Source: Sulfonitrofixus sp039714575 (lineage in GTDB: Bacteria; Campylobacterota; Campylobacteria; Campylobacterales; Sulfurimonadaceae). From it: a DNA stretch of 15,368 bases. How positions within the stretch are numbered: position 1 is the first letter of the stretch; every line of letters begins with the position of its first letter. The position numbers and the translations under genes were made by a program. The notes under the pieces are model-generated. The model saw only the letters and a program-made list of their open reading frames with translations, did not search any database and was not told the DNA's origin. Positions 13,430-15,368 of the stretch are shown in pieces. The stretch covers positions 1 through 15,368 of the forward strand of contig JBDLJE010000057.1 of assembly GCA_039714575.1 (NCBI GenBank), given 5' to 3'.

Positions 13430-13518
13430 TCAACAGATTACGCAGATTAAATAGATTTTTTTTAAAGTAAAGAACAGATGTATTAGGTGACTAATAGACA
13501 ATCTGTGTAATCTGTTGA
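13430..13518. repeat. 19-bp-arm inverted repeat with an inner GNRA-type hairpin
   Basis: TCAACAGATTACGCAGATT (13430-13448) and AATCTGTGTAATCTGTTGA (13500-13518) are reverse complements with a single G/A difference. The enclosed 51 bases contain a second perfect stem, TATTAG/CTAATA (13481-13496), closed by a GTGA tetraloop. The stop of the permease gene is 16 nt upstream, so the structure may end or protect that transcript. Confidence 0.75.
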
Positions 13519-13539
13519 TTAAAAAGAGTAAGAGTATTG

Positions 13540-13582
13540 GTCCACGAATTAAAAATCTGTGAAATTAGTGTAATTCGTGGAC
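13540..13582. repeat. 28-bp dispersed element, copy 3, inside a 12-bp inverted repeat
   Basis: GTCCACGAATTA (13540-13551) and TAATTCGTGGAC (13571-13582) are exact reverse complements. The third copy of the 28-bp element (13554-13581) occupies the loop and right arm. The two other copies lack the left arm, so this may be the most complete version. Together with the preceding repeat it fills the 191-bp gap between convergent genes. Confidence 0.75.
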
Positions 13583-13605
13583 AGAAATTTTTATAACTAT
13601 ACAGG

Positions 13606-14355
13606 TTAGTTTGTATGGTCTCTTAAATGAGGCTCTTCTTCTATCTCTGTATTAAGAGGGTCATGAACTTTCCATCCAAAGATCTTACGGTACATAACAC
13701 CTTGCGCTATCATAAGAAGAGGGATGGTCCAGATAAGTCCGACCCCCATCGGTATGGCACTTACGATGACCAGCAACATCAAGCTGAGGTTGATACCAAA
13801 GATCGTGAACCAATGTTTTGTCACGGCTTGTCGAGAGACCTCCATCGCACCCCAGATGTCCAGCTTTTTATCGACCATAAGCGGCAAGGTAAAACTGTAG
13901 GCGACAGAGAGGTATATCCCCGGCAGTACCAGCAGCAGTATGCCTATGTAGGTCAAGATCGTGATCAGGATCGAGGCGAAAACGAGCGGCCAGACCAAAA
14001 CGTAGTAGTTAAAGATGGCATCGATACGCAGTTCCTCGTCGTTAGCGCGTGCATAGCCGAGCAGAAGAAGACCTACAAAAAGAGGTACAGTGATGGGTGA
14101 GGCGATCCAACCGACGACCATGTCGGTTATGACACCTCTGAGTGTGTCACCTGTATCATGATAGGGTTGAGAGTCTAAAAACAGGCTGATAACAGCTGTT
14201 GCCAATGTGGCGATAATGACATAGACAAGCATCGCACCGACGATCTTAAGTTTGGCGCCGCTTACCCTCTCCCACGCTTCTGAAAGGATCTCTCCGACAC
14301 TGAATTGATACTCACCGTTAACCGCTTTTTCCAATGAACCTTGATCTTGAACCAT
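13606..14355 (-). CDS. Multi-pass membrane protein of unknown function
   Basis: A 249-residue protein with about five or six transmembrane helices (roughly 38-62, 78-105, 118-150, 152-170 and 185-225). The segment LVLPGIYLSVAYSFTLPLMVDKKLDIWGAMEVSRQAVTKHWF is typical of bacterial DUF975/YciC-like membrane proteins with a conserved PGIY-type loop, but I cannot assign a family firmly. The N-terminal 35 residues and the charged C-terminus (IEEEPHLRDHTN) are probably cytoplasmic. GAGGG precedes the ATG. It shares a 51-bp divergent promoter region with the AI-2E-type transporter gene. Confidence 0.7.
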   Translation of the reverse strand: MVQDQGSLEKAVNGEYQFSVGEILSEAWERVSGAKLKIVGAMLVYVIIATLATAVISLFLDSQPYHDTGDTLRGVITDMVVGWIASPITVPLFVGLLLLGYARANDEELRIDAIFNYYVLVWPLVFASILITILTYIGILLLVLPGIYLSVAYSFTLPLMVDKKLDIWGAMEVSRQAVTKHWFTIFGINLSLMLLVIVSAIPMGVGLIWTIPLLMIAQGVMYRKIFGWKVHDPLNTEIEEEPHLRDHTN

Positions 14356-14372
14356 TTTTCCCTCAATTGTGT

Positions 14373-14396
14373 TAAAATTGTCCTAATACTATCATA
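14373..14396. promoter_or_regulatory. Divergent promoter region
   Basis: TAAAAT (14373-14378, plus strand, 28 nt before the ATG at 14407) and TATGAT (14391-14396 read on the minus strand) are candidate -10 boxes facing opposite ways within 51 bp. If both are used, the two promoters overlap and may compete. Confidence 0.35.
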
Positions 14397-14406
14397 AGCG
14401 AAGATA

Positions 14407-15368
14407 ATGGAACAAGTAAAATCGACTGGAAATGTCATTGTAGTAATAGCCGCGATCATTATTGTTTTAGGTGCATTGAAAATGGCAGCTGCTATTGTGG
14501 TGCCTTTTTTACTTGCTACCTTTATTGTAACTATTATTGCACCGTTATACAGCTGGTTGATAAACAAAAAGGTTCCGACGATCTTGGCTCTTTTGACGGT
14601 TGTCGGCGGACTTGTGGTCATTTTCAGTCTTTTAGGTGTTCTGGTCGGCAGCTCTGTTCAGAGTTTTACAGCAAACATGCCTGTTTATGAAGCCAAACTG
14701 CAGACACAGCTGAGTTCGTTGACCACTACCCTGAGCGATTACGGTCTGATCAAGGGTGATCTGACTTCGATGTTCAACCCGGCAAGGTTGATGCAGTACT
14801 CGGCTACTGTTTTGAAAGGTGCAGGCTCGGTGCTGACCAACAGTTTTATGATCTTTTTGATCATTATCTTTATGCTGATGGAGTCGACGCAGTTTGCCAA
14901 GAAGCTTGACATCGCCGATGGTGAGAGAGAGACGATGAAGCATGTCAATGAGGTGCTGACAAAGATAAAACGCTACATGGCACTTAAAGCGGTTATCTCT
15001 TTGGTAACAGGTGTGATCGTGACAATCGTCCTGATGATGATCGGTCTGGACTATGCGGTACTCTGGGGATTGGTCGTTTTTCTGTTTAACTTTATACCTA
15101 ACATCGGTTCCATTCTTGCAGCAGTACCGGCCGTGTTGTTAGCGTTAGTGCAACTTGGGACCCTTGGTGCCATAGAGGTCGCTATCGTCTATCTCGCGAC
15201 CAATGTGCTTATCGGTTCGATCATTGAACCGCGTATTATGGGACAGGGACTTGGCATCTCGACACTGGTCGTCTTTTTGTCGTTGATCTTCTGGGGATGG
15301 CTCTTTGGGCCTATAGGGATGCTGCTCTCTATTCCGCTTACTATTATGATAAAGATCATTTTGCATAC
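14407..15368 (+). CDS. AI-2E (TqsA/YdiK) family transporter, cut by right edge
   Basis: The frame opens at ATG 14407 and stays open for 320 codons to the end of the window. It begins MEQVKSTGNVIVVIAAIIIVLGALKMA and has helices at about 8-28, 30-48 and 58-80. A long extracytoplasmic segment follows (about 84-135, SFTANMPVYEAKLQTQLSSL), then further helices containing the family hallmarks FIPNIGSILAAVPAVLLAL and IEPRIMGQGLGISTLVVFLSLIFWGWLFGPIGMLLSIPLT. These identify the AI-2E/PerM family (PF01594), membrane exporters or Na+/H+ antiporters whose substrates are rarely known. Only the last few dozen residues are missing. Confidence 0.9.
   Translation, partial: MEQVKSTGNVIVVIAAIIIVLGALKMAAAIVVPFLLATFIVTIIAPLYSWLINKKVPTILALLTVVGGLVVIFSLLGVLVGSSVQSFTANMPVYEAKLQTQLSSLTTTLSDYGLIKGDLTSMFNPARLMQYSATVLKGAGSVLTNSFMIFLIIIFMLMESTQFAKKLDIADGERETMKHVNEVLTKIKRYMALKAVISLVTGVIVTIVLMMIGLDYAVLWGLVVFLFNFIPNIGSILAAVPAVLLALVQLGTLGAIEVAIVYLATNVLIGSIIEPRIMGQGLGISTLVVFLSLIFWGWLFGPIGMLLSIPLTIMIKIILH

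Noticed and set aside
13415..13605. CRISPR array
   Set aside because: The repeats here are inverted pairs and a single copy of a dispersed element, not regularly spaced direct repeats with unique spacers, and no cas gene is present.
13627..14100. 157-codon plus-strand ORF opposite the membrane protein
   Set aside because: Its composition (Arg/Gln/Asp-rich, no hydrophobic core) is that of an antisense shadow, while the minus-strand frame gives clean transmembrane helices and a good ribosome-binding site.

Overview
The window looks like chromosomal DNA from a Campylobacterota (Epsilonproteobacteria) chemolithotroph, most like Sulfurimonas or its relatives. The reasons are the cbpA-hspR heat-shock operon, -10 boxes of the GCTAAAAT/TATAAT type with mostly poor -35 boxes, frequent TTG/GTG starts, a DUF302-type lipoprotein, and the protein sequences in general. 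The genus is inferred, not proven.

Layout. 1-879 (minus strand): the N-terminal part of an exported, His-rich outer-membrane protein that runs off the left edge, and upstream of it a small secreted His/Cys-rich protein; together they suggest metal (zinc-like) handling. 1054-2929 (plus): an OmpR-type response regulator overlapping a sensor kinase with a degenerate ATP-binding domain, closed by a short hairpin terminator. 2930-3293: a gene-poor stretch with a possible 43-residue ORF and a perfect 12-bp inverted repeat. 3294-4830 (plus): a lipoprotein with two DUF302-like repeats, then a small DUF2892-like membrane protein. 5016-6551: purH. 6837-7574: a DUF2231-type membrane protein. 7597-7674 (minus): tRNA-Pro(UGG). 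7860-9153: cbpA-hspR, whose promoter carries an HspR-type (HAIR) inverted repeat. 9421-10686 (minus): murA. 10851-13414 (plus): a tight four-gene run of a conserved hypothetical, a DEDDh exonuclease, rsmD and a DppC-type ABC permease. 13606-14355 (minus): a multi-pass membrane protein. 14407-end (plus): an AI-2E-family transporter cut by the right edge.

Most genes are ordinary housekeeping genes. The unexpected material is in three gaps between genes (6552-6836, 9154-9420, 13415-13605). These hold a mosaic of dispersed repeats: two related imperfect palindromes of about 110 bp that begin at or next to the stop codons of purH and hspR, a 28-bp element present three times, a short element present twice, a REP-like hairpin, and a separate 19-bp-arm inverted repeat enclosing a GNRA-type mini-hairpin. 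The same modules recur in the same order behind purH and hspR, so they may be non-autonomous mobile or structured-RNA elements. No transposase, CRISPR array, phage gene or toxin-antitoxin pair was seen.
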